A stretch of 64,000 nt of DNA. Source: Corynebacterium mustelae (GTDB lineage: Bacteria > Actinomycetota > Actinomycetes > Mycobacteriales > Mycobacteriaceae). The notes beneath the pieces were generated by a model that made no database searches, was not told the origin of the DNA, and saw only the letters and a program-made list of their open reading frames with translations. This document shows positions 1-7,637 of the stretch, in pieces (the stretch's first letter is position 1; each line of letters opens with the position of its first letter). Where the stretch lies: contig NZ_CP011542.1 of NCBI RefSeq assembly GCF_001020985.1, positions 124,001-188,000 on the forward strand, written 5' to 3'. Both the position numbers and the translations under genes were made by a program.

Positions 1-251
1 AGCTGCTGCATGTCAATGACAAGACCGCCTGCATTTTGGGTGGGGTCGCCGTATGAGCGTCCCATGCCACGTGCGATGACGCCGCGTTTGAGGTAGTCCG
101 GTTTATCAGCGTTGTCCTCGGCAACAAGCGCGACAGCGCGGATGATTTCCTCCACATCTGGGGTAGTGAGAACCTGCGCGGTGGTGGGGGCGGTCCGGCC
201 CCAACCAGTTAGTTTCTGGGCGCTGGTTACAAGTGGGGAGTTTTTGGTCAT
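1..251 (-). CDS. dprE1: Decaprenylphosphoryl-beta-D-ribose oxidase DprE1, N-terminal fragment
   Basis: Partial gene; only the first 83 codons lie in the window. The translation begins [19 protein letters not shown] and contains [16 protein letters not shown], the FAD-binding signature of DprE1. The family is a flavoprotein that, with DprE2, epimerises decaprenylphosphoryl ribose to arabinose, the arabinan donor for arabinogalactan and lipoarabinomannan. An in-frame GTG lies 12 bases upstream of the chosen ATG, directly behind a GAAGG, so the start is uncertain by four codons. The nearby gtrA and glfT1 genes fit the conserved arabinogalactan locus of mycolata. Identity is secure; the catalytic C-terminal part is outside the window. 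Confidence 0.9.
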   Translation of the reverse strand, partial: MTKNSPLVTSAQKLTGWGRTAPTTAQVLTTPDVEEIIRAVALVAEDNADKPDYLKRGVIARGMGRSYGDPTQNAGGLVIDMQQ

Positions 252-357
252 GAGGGTTTTATTCACCTTCAAATCTGGAAAATGGTTAGAAACGTATCTC
301 GCTCAACCCTACCGATATTTGGCGGGAGACTGGGAAAGAAGTGACGTTGCAAAACGA

Positions 358-582
358 TTACAAATCCAGCATTTCGCGTATTTCCGCTGGTAATTCTTCT
401 TGGCTCGTGATGGTTGGGCCATCATACGTGTTGAGTATCTCATAAACGCGTACCCGGGATGCGGAATCTAATAAGGGAAGTTCTTCTGCTATCAGCCGAG
501 TCATATGTTGGCTCATGGGTAGATTGGTGTGTTCCGCCGCGATGTGACCGGGGTTTTTCTTCTTTTTAAATAGACCGAACAT
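358..582 (-). CDS. Small hypothetical protein, 74 aa
   Basis: Short protein with a Lys-rich start (MFGLFKKKKNPGH) and an acidic C-terminal half. No domain recognised. Start supported by a TAGACT box at 589-594, six bases before the ATG, the arrangement of a leaderless corynebacterial gene. It lies alone between dprE1 and a plus-strand gene. The basic N-terminus resembles small cytosolic or membrane-edge proteins, but no function can be assigned. Confidence 0.55.
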   Translation of the reverse strand: MFGLFKKKKNPGHIAAEHTNLPMSQHMTRLIAEELPLLDSASRVRVYEILNTYDGPTITSQEELPAEIREMLDL

Positions 583-629
583 GCCTCAAGTCTATTTCAG
601 TCGCCAGGTGGGAGTCGATAACGGGATGT

Positions 630-640
630 GCTTTTCGACG
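630..640 (+). repeat. First copy of the over-represented 11-mer GCTTTTCGACG
   Basis: Exact plus-strand copies start at 630, 2469, 3784, 8819, 15777, 20245, 22430, 31885, 34250, 38081, 53029 and 56824. Exact minus-strand copies (CGTCGAAAAGC) start at 8015, 27217, 32702 and 39718. A one-mismatch copy starts at 2545. Seven of the 16 exact copies are intergenic. The base after the motif is often C, giving GCTTTTCGACGCC in at least six copies. Function unknown. Confidence 0.85.
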
Positions 641-846
641 CGCCACGGACTCAATGTGCTCGTCATTTCACGGATCCCCAAGCCCAGTCGTTCCTATACG
701 CTCACCTAATATATGCATGTAGCAGGGGTGATACGCAACATGCTGTTTGGGTTTTTCAGGGAATTGTCTCACGAAGTATGAATTGATAAGCGCACGTTAA
801 GAGGTATTTAACTTGTCTTTGTCCGTCATAATTCACATTTTGCCGC

Positions 847-852
847 TACCCT
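847..852 (+). promoter_or_regulatory. Leaderless -10 box (TACCCT)
   Basis: TACCCT sits seven bases before the ATG at 860 and there is no Shine-Dalgarno sequence, so the transcript probably starts at the start codon. Confidence 0.5.
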
Positions 853-859
853 AGGGGCT

Positions 860-1678
860 ATGTCCATGCCAGTCAAGAGCAATTTTTCTACCTCCTTGGG
901 CGGGTTACGTGCTAAGAAGGCGTTAATCCTTCAGGCAAGAATCGCTACTCCCGGTGAGGAGATTATTCGTGATCTTGGTATTGGTGGGGATGCGACGATT
1001 TCTGACTTGGGAAAAATGCTAAGCATTTGCTTTGGGCTATCTGAAAGTGAAAAAAGTTGCTGCTGTAAAAATGATGAAGAATTGATTGATGAGCTCCGGC
1101 TGGATTGCTGTTGCCAGAATCAGGGCGATCAATTGCTGTTTACCGTGCAACGCCACGATATTGCAGTAAGACTCGTAGACGTGGTGGACTGCGAAGACGA
1201 TGGCATGTCTGCGATGTGTCTTGGTGGTGTTGGAAGTCTTTATCAACCTTTTGAAATCGCTGACATTAACGCGACATTAGCAGGCGGGGACACCATGAAC
1301 CTCATCCGGCCTGAAGTAGTAGACATAATCACCGATTCAGGCATCGTGGATTTTGTGCCGTTACTGCGCGCGTTGGATTTTTCCCATGCCAATCCAGTTG
1401 CGCCAGACGTGGCAATGGTCTGCGCGGTGCTCCCCGTGGAACATCACCCGGAAAGCCGAACCGCGTTTTGGGCAACCGTTTTAGCACATAGCTGCATGTG
1501 CGATGACGAACTCACCGACCGCATTATTGAAAGCATTGTTCGGGCATTGGGGTGGCGATGCACCGCCGATGAGGTGCGGTATAACTGTCGCACCTCACTG
1601 CGACAGTTATCCCAGATAGGTGGAATGCGCTGCCCGGTGGAACGCATTGATATTTATCGGGAATTACTGCGACGCTAA
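860..1678 (+). CDS. Hypothetical protein with pRiA4b-like N-terminal segment and two Cys triplets
   Basis: 272 aa, no signal peptide or membrane segment. Residues about 20-110 (ATISDLGKMLSICFGLSESE) weakly resemble the pRiA4b ORF-3-like fold found in phage and plasmid proteins. Two runs of three cysteines (67-69 and 83-85) flank an acidic helix, and a further Cys pair occurs in HSCMCDDE. These could bind metal, which is inference only. The start is set by a TACCCT box seven bases upstream. The stop overlaps the stop of the convergent gene at 1675 by four bases. Function unknown. Confidence 0.7.
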   Translation: MSMPVKSNFSTSLGGLRAKKALILQARIATPGEEIIRDLGIGGDATISDLGKMLSICFGLSESEKSCCCKNDEELIDELRLDCCCQNQGDQLLFTVQRHDIAVRLVDVVDCEDDGMSAMCLGGVGSLYQPFEIADINATLAGGDTMNLIRPEVVDIITDSGIVDFVPLLRALDFSHANPVAPDVAMVCAVLPVEHHPESRTAFWATVLAHSCMCDDELTDRIIESIVRALGWRCTADEVRYNCRTSLRQLSQIGGMRCPVERIDIYRELLRR

Positions 1679-2388
1679 AATTCCATCTTTTCCCAATCCA
1701 ATTGGGCAAACTCCGGAGCGTTATCCAACCAATACCGCATCATCTCGGCAACCTTCGCCCCACCCGTGACGAAGGTGCCGTAGTGATCGTCGGCACTACC
1801 TGCACGATATTCCAGCCGCCAGGAAACCTCATCGTGGTTGTTGGAAACCTCGTCGATGTCCTCCACACAGGTCTGGATAAAGGTTTCATCGTCTGTGGCG
1901 TCAGTAAGAATGAAGTATGGATTCACCGCTTCGTTGTCCACAATATAGTCAAAATTGTATTCCAGTGCTGCGCGGGAGAGCGCCGGTATGCTCCATTCGG
2001 CCGCGTGAACATGGTAGCGGGGGTCTTCGTCACCGTAGAGCAGGACAAAATTATCGCTCGCATCTGCCAAACCCAGCCCATGTGTGAGTGCAATCTGTAT
2101 CAGATAGCTGCGGGCGGCATCTCGTGACGAATACGTCACCGGCACGCAGATTATACGATCGCCAGCCACGCTGGCGCTTTCAATGAGGATAGCCTCGCGT
2201 CGTGCCGCCAACTGTTCGATATCGTTGGATATTTGCGCCGCAACCGTATCAAGTTCCGGGGTGGAGTTTACAGTTTCTGCGAAATAACGGCGCAGTAGTT
2301 TAAGGTTGTGGGCCAGGTCGCGGGGGCCAACGGCAACTTCACCACTATCTGTGCGTTCCGGGGTGAAAAGGAAGAAATCATAGCTCAT
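1675..2388 (-). CDS. Hypothetical protein, about 237 aa
   Basis: Soluble acidic protein beginning MSYDFFLFTPERT. An upstream in-frame ATG at 2397 would add three residues; neither start has a good ribosome-binding site. The N-terminal MSYDFF opening resembles small uncharacterised bacterial proteins sometimes found near interbacterial-competition genes, but there is no secure family. Convergent with the preceding gene, overlapping it by four bases. No function proposed. Confidence 0.65.
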   Translation of the reverse strand: MSYDFFLFTPERTDSGEVAVGPRDLAHNLKLLRRYFAETVNSTPELDTVAAQISNDIEQLAARREAILIESASVAGDRIICVPVTYSSRDAARSYLIQIALTHGLGLADASDNFVLLYGDEDPRYHVHAAEWSIPALSRAALEYNFDYIVDNEAVNPYFILTDATDDETFIQTCVEDIDEVSNNHDEVSWRLEYRAGSADDHYGTFVTGGAKVAEMMRYWLDNAPEFAQLDWEKMEF

Positions 2389-2591
2389 GATAAACATTCA
2401 AGCACAGCGGTCTAACATGGAACTTTTTCTGCCGTTACCAGCAGAAACGGTAGAAAGAATCGGCTATCGCTTTTCGACGTTTTTCGGTTATCGTCGTTGG
2501 TCGCTGAAATGGAATGACTGCGCCGGGCGGGGCGGCCGGGGAGGCGTCGAAAAGTAATCATTGCGCCGGGATACTGCTAGGGTGTGTTTTC

Positions 2592-3047
2592 ATGACTGAT
2601 GCTGCAACACCACAGAATTCCTCGTCGTTGAAAACCCAGTTATCGCGTTTTATCGCGGTGGGAGTCGTCGCGGCGGTTGTTGACTTTGGTTTGACGTTGG
2701 TGCTCGATTATCTGCTCGGTATGCCGCGTGCTTGGGCGAAGGCGCTGGGCTGGGTTGCGGGAACAATCACCGCATACATCATGAATTCCAAATGGACGTT
2801 TACCGCCCAAACCTCCGCAAAGTCCAGCGTGGCGGTGGCAGTATTGTACTTATCGACGTTCGCGGTTCAGAACTTCCTGTATTGGGTTTTGGAAGGTCCA
2901 CTTACGGCTACCGGAATGCCAGGCGGTGCGGTGGATACCGTGTCATTCGTGATTGCTCAAGGTGTAGCGACAGTAACGAACTTCGCGGTGCAGCGGGCGT
3001 TTATCTTCAACGGTAAAACCGTGGCCGCCACCAACCCTACCGCCTAG
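2592..3047 (+). CDS. GtrA family membrane protein
   Basis: 151 aa with four predicted membrane helices (about residues 18-40, 45-65, 80-100, 115-135). NSKWTF and NFAVQRAFIF match GtrA-family signatures. In mycolata the GtrA-like gene beside dprE1 (Rv3789 type) is linked to arabinan assembly, proposed as a decaprenyl-phosphoryl-arabinose flippase or an anchor for arabinosyltransferases. The start is at 2592, not further upstream: TAGGGT at 2578-2583 lies eight bases before this ATG (leaderless) and the preceding 26 codons are low-complexity and unlike the family. Convergent with glfT1. Confidence 0.85.
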   Translation: MTDAATPQNSSSLKTQLSRFIAVGVVAAVVDFGLTLVLDYLLGMPRAWAKALGWVAGTITAYIMNSKWTFTAQTSAKSSVAVAVLYLSTFAVQNFLYWVLEGPLTATGMPGGAVDTVSFVIAQGVATVTNFAVQRAFIFNGKTVAATNPTA

Positions 3048-3057
3048 TTTTTTGTGG

Positions 3058-3990
3058 TTATCGCGTTCGCCGTTGCGGCCGGTAGAACCGTTCTTTCCGG
3101 CCTTGGCGGTGCAATTTGAACCATTCGATAAAACCACGAAGGTCTTTCTTTTGCACCAGGAAAAACCAGCCGAAGCGGGCGTATTCCTGCGGTAACAGCC
3201 GCCGCATGCCGGGTTGATTCATCAGGTAGCCGCGATTGCGGTAGGTAAAATAGCGTTTATTGTCGTTGTCCGGGTACTGGGTATGCATGCGGCCACCCAA
3301 AATTGGTTTAAACTCATCCGAACCATCTGGATGCAGATAAGCGGTGGTCAGGCACGTGCCGAAGCGTAGCCCGGAACGTACAAGTCGTCGATGGTATTCG
3401 ACTTCATCACCCCGAATAAACAACCGTAAGTCGGGCACCCCAATGACTTCCATCGCGGTAGCCGAGATAAGCGCGCCGTTAAACAGGGATGCAATGCCTG
3501 GCAAAAGGTCGTCGGTGGGGTTTTCCGGGTCGATGAGTTCGCTGCGCAACCTACGCCACTCCACCCCCCGGCGCAGCGGAAACGCGAGTTTTTCCGGTTC
3601 CGACAGATTACACACTACGGGCGATACCTCGTCAAGGCCGTGGCGCTGTGCACATTCCTGCAAGGTGGTCAGCACGTTTTCATCCTCAGGGCGGCCATCA
3701 TCGTCGGCGCACCACACCGCGTCGGCCCCAAGTGCGAGGGCGGTAAGGAAGCCGTAGGCGAAGCCGCCAGCACCACCCAGATTGCTTTTCGACGCCAAAT
3801 ACACCCCACGGTCACCGGTGACGGTGTCCACCAGGTTTTTCACCTTGTCGTCGCAGCCGTTATCCACCACGATGATCCATCGGACAGCGGCAGTTTGCTT
3901 AGCAACTGTTTCCAGTGAGGCACGCAGTAATTCAACCCGGTTGTGGGTAACGATGACGGCAGCAACCTTGTCGGTGGTGGAAAGACTCAT
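3058..3990 (-). CDS. glfT1: Galactofuranosyltransferase GlfT1
   Basis: 310-aa GT2 glycosyltransferase. It opens with the nucleotide-binding strand VAAVIVTHNR, followed by SNLGGAGGFAYG and the DDD metal-binding motif in WCADDDGRPEDE. The GDEVEY motif near residue 210 is the likely catalytic-base region. GlfT1 adds the first two galactofuranose residues to the rhamnosyl linker lipid of arabinogalactan in the cytoplasm. Its usual neighbours, the wzt/wzm exporter genes, lie 8.7 kb away here, separated by metal and siderophore genes. An 11-mer repeat copy lies inside it at 3784. Cytosolic, membrane-associated. Confidence 0.88.
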   Translation of the reverse strand: MSLSTTDKVAAVIVTHNRVELLRASLETVAKQTAAVRWIIVVDNGCDDKVKNLVDTVTGDRGVYLASKSNLGGAGGFAYGFLTALALGADAVWCADDDGRPEDENVLTTLQECAQRHGLDEVSPVVCNLSEPEKLAFPLRRGVEWRRLRSELIDPENPTDDLLPGIASLFNGALISATAMEVIGVPDLRLFIRGDEVEYHRRLVRSGLRFGTCLTTAYLHPDGSDEFKPILGGRMHTQYPDNDNKRYFTYRNRGYLMNQPGMRRLLPQEYARFGWFFLVQKKDLRGFIEWFKLHRQGRKERFYRPQRRTR

Positions 3991-4192
3991 GATATGTATT
4001 GTTTCACATCACGGGATGATTAGCGGGGTCACGGCTGGTGGCGGATGTGTCGGATGAGTATATGCGGCGTGTAGCAAGGCATTCAGATAGATGAACATGA
4101 AAGTTGGCAGAAATTTTCCAGGTTAGGGCCGGTTTAATGAAATAAAGCATTCATTGCCTACCCCCATATTGATTCATACGGTAAAAACCCGA

Positions 4193-4211
4193 CTTAAATG
4201 GCGTTTAAGCT
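4193..4211 (+). promoter_or_regulatory. Inverted repeat over the -10 of the metal ABC operon
   Basis: CTTAAA (4193-4198) and TTTAAG (4204-4209) are perfect 6-bp arms around a 5-bp spacer. TAAGCT (4206-4211) lies eight bases before the ATG at 4220 with no Shine-Dalgarno, so it reads as a leaderless -10. A repressor bound here would block RNA polymerase; an MntR- or Zur-type regulator is an inference from the genes controlled. Confidence 0.45.
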
Positions 4212-4219
4212 AAAAAACT

Positions 4220-5164
4220 ATGAGAATCAATTTCAAGAAAATCGGCGCTGTGCTAGCAACAAGCGCATTACTTACTGGCGTTACCGCATGCGCTACTGAT
4301 ACAGCTACAGATACGGCGAAAGCTGAAGGGTTGACCATCTTTGCCACCACCGGATATATCGGTGATGCTGTGGCAAATATCGCACCTGATGCCGACCTGA
4401 CCGTCATGGTTGGTCCTGGTGGTGACCCACACACCTATCAACCAACCACCCAAGATATTGAGAAGATCAAAAACTCCGACGTGGTATTTTGGACTGGCCT
4501 TCACATGGAAGCCCAGATGATTGATCAGCTGGAAGCACAGGGGGATCGCCAGGTTGCTGTGGGCGAGAATATCCCAGAATCAGACCGGCTGGATTGGCCA
4601 GAGTTGGGCGAGGCCGGTGAGAAACTTTACGACCCGCACGTATGGAATTCCACCGAAAACTGGAAATATGTCGTTGAAGCTATCACCGAAAAACTCGTGG
4701 CGGTAGATGAGAAGAACGCAGATACTTATAAAAAGAACGCGGAGAAATTCTCTAAAGAAATTGACGAAGCCGCTAAGTACGTTGAAGAGAAGATCAATAC
4801 TATCCCAGAAGAAAACCGCATCCTGATTACCGGACATGATGCCTTCAATTACTTTGGTAAGCAATTCGGACTAGAGATCCACGCCACCGACTTTGTTACC
4901 TCCGAGTCAGAACTTTCAGCAGCGGAATTGAAAGAGCTAGGCGAGTTCATTGCGGAGAAGAAGATCAAGACGATTTTCCAGGATAATCTTGCAAACCCGC
5001 AGGCCATTAACTCGTTGCAAGAAACAGTCAAAGCCGCAGGCTGGGAAGTTATCATCTCAGAGAAGGAACTGTTTGCTGACTCTCTAGGGGAGTCCGCACC
5101 GACCGATACCTATATAGGTGTCCTTAAGTACAATGCGGATACTATCGCTGAAGCGCTCAGCTAG
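4220..5164 (+). CDS. Metal ABC transporter substrate-binding lipoprotein (TroA/ZnuA/MntA type)
   Basis: 314 aa. A lipobox-like LLTGVTAC ends at Cys24, so it is probably a lipid-anchored binding protein. Likely metal ligands are His71 (GGDPHTYQP), His140 (DPHVWNS), His206 (TGHDAF) and Asp287 (ELFADSLG). The three-His-plus-Asp set is the TroA-like pattern; the classic Mn-only PsaA has Glu at the third position. Manganese, zinc or iron cannot be separated from sequence alone. First gene of a four-gene operon (binding protein, ATPase, two permeases), the same composition as mntABCD of C. diphtheriae. An inverted repeat over the promoter suggests metal-dependent repression. Confidence 0.88.
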   Translation: MRINFKKIGAVLATSALLTGVTACATDTATDTAKAEGLTIFATTGYIGDAVANIAPDADLTVMVGPGGDPHTYQPTTQDIEKIKNSDVVFWTGLHMEAQMIDQLEAQGDRQVAVGENIPESDRLDWPELGEAGEKLYDPHVWNSTENWKYVVEAITEKLVAVDEKNADTYKKNAEKFSKEIDEAAKYVEEKINTIPEENRILITGHDAFNYFGKQFGLEIHATDFVTSESELSAAELKELGEFIAEKKIKTIFQDNLANPQAINSLQETVKAAGWEVIISEKELFADSLGESAPTDTYIGVLKYNADTIAEALS

Positions 5165-5172
5165 GGTCATCG

Positions 5173-5886
5173 ATGGATGCATTGACCATCAAAGGCCTTA
5201 CCGTTGCATACGGCGCGACCTTAGCCGTTGAAGATGCCACCATTACCGTCCCTAAGGGGGCGGTAATGGGGTTGATCGGCCCCAATGGTGCCGGAAAATC
5301 CACCGTTATCAAGGCCGCATTAGGGCTGATTCCTAGTACGTCACGTGAGTGCTTGTTCTTCGGGCAGGAGCTCGATAGTGTGCGAGACCGGGTTGCCTAC
5401 ATGCCGCAGGCTGCTGCTGTTGATTGGGATTATCCCATCACAGTGGAACAAGTTGTCGCTATGGGGTTATATAGCGAATTGGGTTGGTTTAAACGGATGA
5501 ACCCCGCCCACCGTGCCCGGGTAGCTGATGCTATGGAGCGGGTTGGAATTACCGAATTAGCTAAGCGGCAAATTTCTGAGCTTTCCGGCGGTCAACGCCG
5601 TCGCGTTTTCGTAGCCCGGGTTTTGGTACAGAAACCAGATTTCTATCTATTGGATGAACCATTTGCCGGTGTGGATGCCGCCAGTGAAAAGGTGATTCGC
5701 GGCGTGCTGCACGAATTGCGTGATGCTGGTGCGACCATCGCCATTGTCCATCATGACCTCTCCACCGTGACAGAATTATGCGACCATGTGTGCATTCTGA
5801 ATAAACAAGTAGTTGCCTGTGGGCCGGTGGATACTGCATTTACCAGGGACAATATCAACACTGCATTTGGGTTGGGGTTATTGTGA
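5173..5886 (+). CDS. Metal ABC transporter ATP-binding protein
   Basis: 237-aa ABC ATPase: Walker A GPNGAGKST (36-44), signature LSGGQ (137-141), Walker B FYLLDEP (157-163), and the switch His in IVHHDLS. The family powers divalent-metal uptake through two ZnuB/MntC-type permeases. It starts nine bases after the binding-protein gene and its stop overlaps the GTG start of the next gene (GTGA at 5883), so translation is coupled. Confidence 0.9.
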   Translation: MDALTIKGLTVAYGATLAVEDATITVPKGAVMGLIGPNGAGKSTVIKAALGLIPSTSRECLFFGQELDSVRDRVAYMPQAAAVDWDYPITVEQVVAMGLYSELGWFKRMNPAHRARVADAMERVGITELAKRQISELSGGQRRRVFVARVLVQKPDFYLLDEPFAGVDAASEKVIRGVLHELRDAGATIAIVHHDLSTVTELCDHVCILNKQVVACGPVDTAFTRDNINTAFGLGLL

Positions 5887-6755
5887 TAAGCCTGCTCGAT
5901 TTTCTTTCGGAATTCTCCTACCGGCGCATAGTGATAGGAACCGTGCTTATTGGTGCGTGTTCCGGCGCGATGGGGGCATTTTTATACTTGCGTCGCCAAT
6001 CGTTGATGTCTGATGTTATTGGACACTCTGCCACCCCAGGTGTGATGGGTGCGTTTTTAATCGTTGGGCTTACTGCCGCAGGGTTTGATGCCAGATCCAT
6101 GCCGGTGATCGTGGTCGGCGCGTTGGTTACCGGCCTGTTATCGGTGGTTTTGGCCAATAGGGTGGCGGAAACAACCCGAATTGGAATTGATGCGACGATG
6201 GCTGTGATGCTGTCTTTATTCTTGGGCGGTGGGTTATTGCTGCTGCAAATCATTCAGCGTTCCCGTATCAAAGGCAAAGGGGGCATTGAAGAATTGATGT
6301 TTGGCAATGCAGCAACCTTAACCAATTTGGATGTCACGACAATCGCGGTGGTAACTGCGGTGGTTTTCGTTATTTTGGCGCTCATGTGGCGGCCGTTTAA
6401 CCTTCTTACTTTCGACCCAACCTTGGCGCAGGTAAGTGGGGTGCGCACTCAGCGTATTTCGCCGGTGCTATTCGGCATTATCGTCTTAGCGATCGTTATC
6501 GGGGTCAAAGCCGTTGGGCTTATCCTCATGATCGCATTCGCAGTTTTCCCGCCAGCAGCGGCACGGCAATTCTCCCGCACGGTCGGCCAAATGGCTTTAC
6601 TGTCTGGAGTGTTCGGGGCGTGCGCAGCGGTGATTGGTACGTATATCTCAGTTGCGGTTGGCAAAGTTCCCACCGGCCCGGTTATCGTCATCGTGCTAAG
6701 CATCATTGTTGCTATTTCTATGGTGATTACACCTAGCCGAGGAGGGGTTGGATGA
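5883..6755 (+). CDS. Metal ABC transporter permease (first)
   Basis: 290-aa integral membrane protein of the ABC-3 family with eight to nine predicted helices. MSDVIGHSATPGVMGAFL near residue 40 is the conserved loop that follows the first helix in this family. GTG start overlaps the ATPase stop, and its own stop overlaps the next permease start (ATGA). Forms the channel together with the downstream permease. Confidence 0.88.
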   Translation: MISLLDFLSEFSYRRIVIGTVLIGACSGAMGAFLYLRRQSLMSDVIGHSATPGVMGAFLIVGLTAAGFDARSMPVIVVGALVTGLLSVVLANRVAETTRIGIDATMAVMLSLFLGGGLLLLQIIQRSRIKGKGGIEELMFGNAATLTNLDVTTIAVVTAVVFVILALMWRPFNLLTFDPTLAQVSGVRTQRISPVLFGIIVLAIVIGVKAVGLILMIAFAVFPPAAARQFSRTVGQMALLSGVFGACAAVIGTYISVAVGKVPTGPVIVIVLSIIVAISMVITPSRGGVG

Positions 6756-7615
6756 GCTTCGCCGTTTCCGTGTCATTACTGGCTGCGGTTGTGTCCATGA
6801 CGGCAGCCTTGCCGGGCGTAGTGCTGGTGTTGCGTCGACAAGCAATGCTGTCGGACGCATTAGCACATGCAGTTTTACCTGGAATTGCGGTGGCCGCGTT
6901 GTGGGCATCCTCGCCACGCTCACCGGTCCTGATCATCGGGGCGACCATCGGCGGGGTTGTGGTGATGGCAACCACCGAGTGGCTTCGGGGGCGCAAACGT
7001 TTTACCGAAGATTCAGCAACTGGGCTCATCTTCCCAGCATTTTTTGCAATCGGCGTGATTCTTATTTCCACCCGGTTTACCTCAACAACCATTTCCGAAC
7101 ATACGGTATTGGTCGGAGACTTAAACGTCGCAGCACTGACCCATCTGGAAATAGGTGGTTATGACCTAGGCCCTAAGGACATGTGGGTGGTCGGTGCGGC
7201 AGGGCTTATCACCCTGGCGGTGATTGTTATAGCGCATCGTCCGTTAAGCATAACCACCTTTGATCCGGTATTTGCCCGCAGCATCGGGATCAAGCATCGA
7301 CTGTTGGATTATGTGGTGATGATCCTGGTGTCGCTGACAGTGGTGGTGGCTTTCAACGCTGCTGGTGCCGTGTTGGTGGTGGCACTGATGATCGTTCCTG
7401 CGGCCACCGCGTTGCTTATCACCCATTCTCAAGGAATGATGCTGGTGGTAACCCTGTTGGTAGCGTTGATAAGCTCCCAAGCAGGGTTCTGGGTGGCGTA
7501 TCATCTCGACACCGCGACATCTCCAACGATGGCATTCGTCGATGGTCTGGTTTTCCTCGGTGTGTGGCTAGTGCACCTTAGGCTGCGCCGCCGACAACCA
7601 GCGGCTATCACCTAA
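6752..7615 (+). CDS. Metal ABC transporter permease (second)
   Basis: 287-aa ABC-3 family membrane protein, homologous to the preceding permease; LSDALAHAVLPGIAVA is the equivalent conserved loop. Two different permeases with one ATPase and one binding protein is the MntABCD/TroABCD layout. The last gene of the operon, convergent with the siderophore synthetase gene with 22 bases between stops and no clear terminator. Confidence 0.88.
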   Translation: MSFAVSVSLLAAVVSMTAALPGVVLVLRRQAMLSDALAHAVLPGIAVAALWASSPRSPVLIIGATIGGVVVMATTEWLRGRKRFTEDSATGLIFPAFFAIGVILISTRFTSTTISEHTVLVGDLNVAALTHLEIGGYDLGPKDMWVVGAAGLITLAVIVIAHRPLSITTFDPVFARSIGIKHRLLDYVVMILVSLTVVVAFNAAGAVLVVALMIVPAATALLITHSQGMMLVVTLLVALISSQAGFWVAYHLDTATSPTMAFVDGLVFLGVWLVHLRLRRRQPAAIT

Positions 7616-7637
7616 TCACCCCACCCAACCAGTTCGG

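Noticed and set aside
2514..2591. Longer GtrA start at 2514
   Set aside because: The extra 26 residues are low-complexity, include an 11-mer repeat variant and run through the -10 box.
4116..4134. DtxR site upstream of the metal ABC operon (AGGTTAG half-site)
   Set aside because: Only the left half matches; about 9 of 19 positions overall, and it lies 90 bases from the probable start of transcription.
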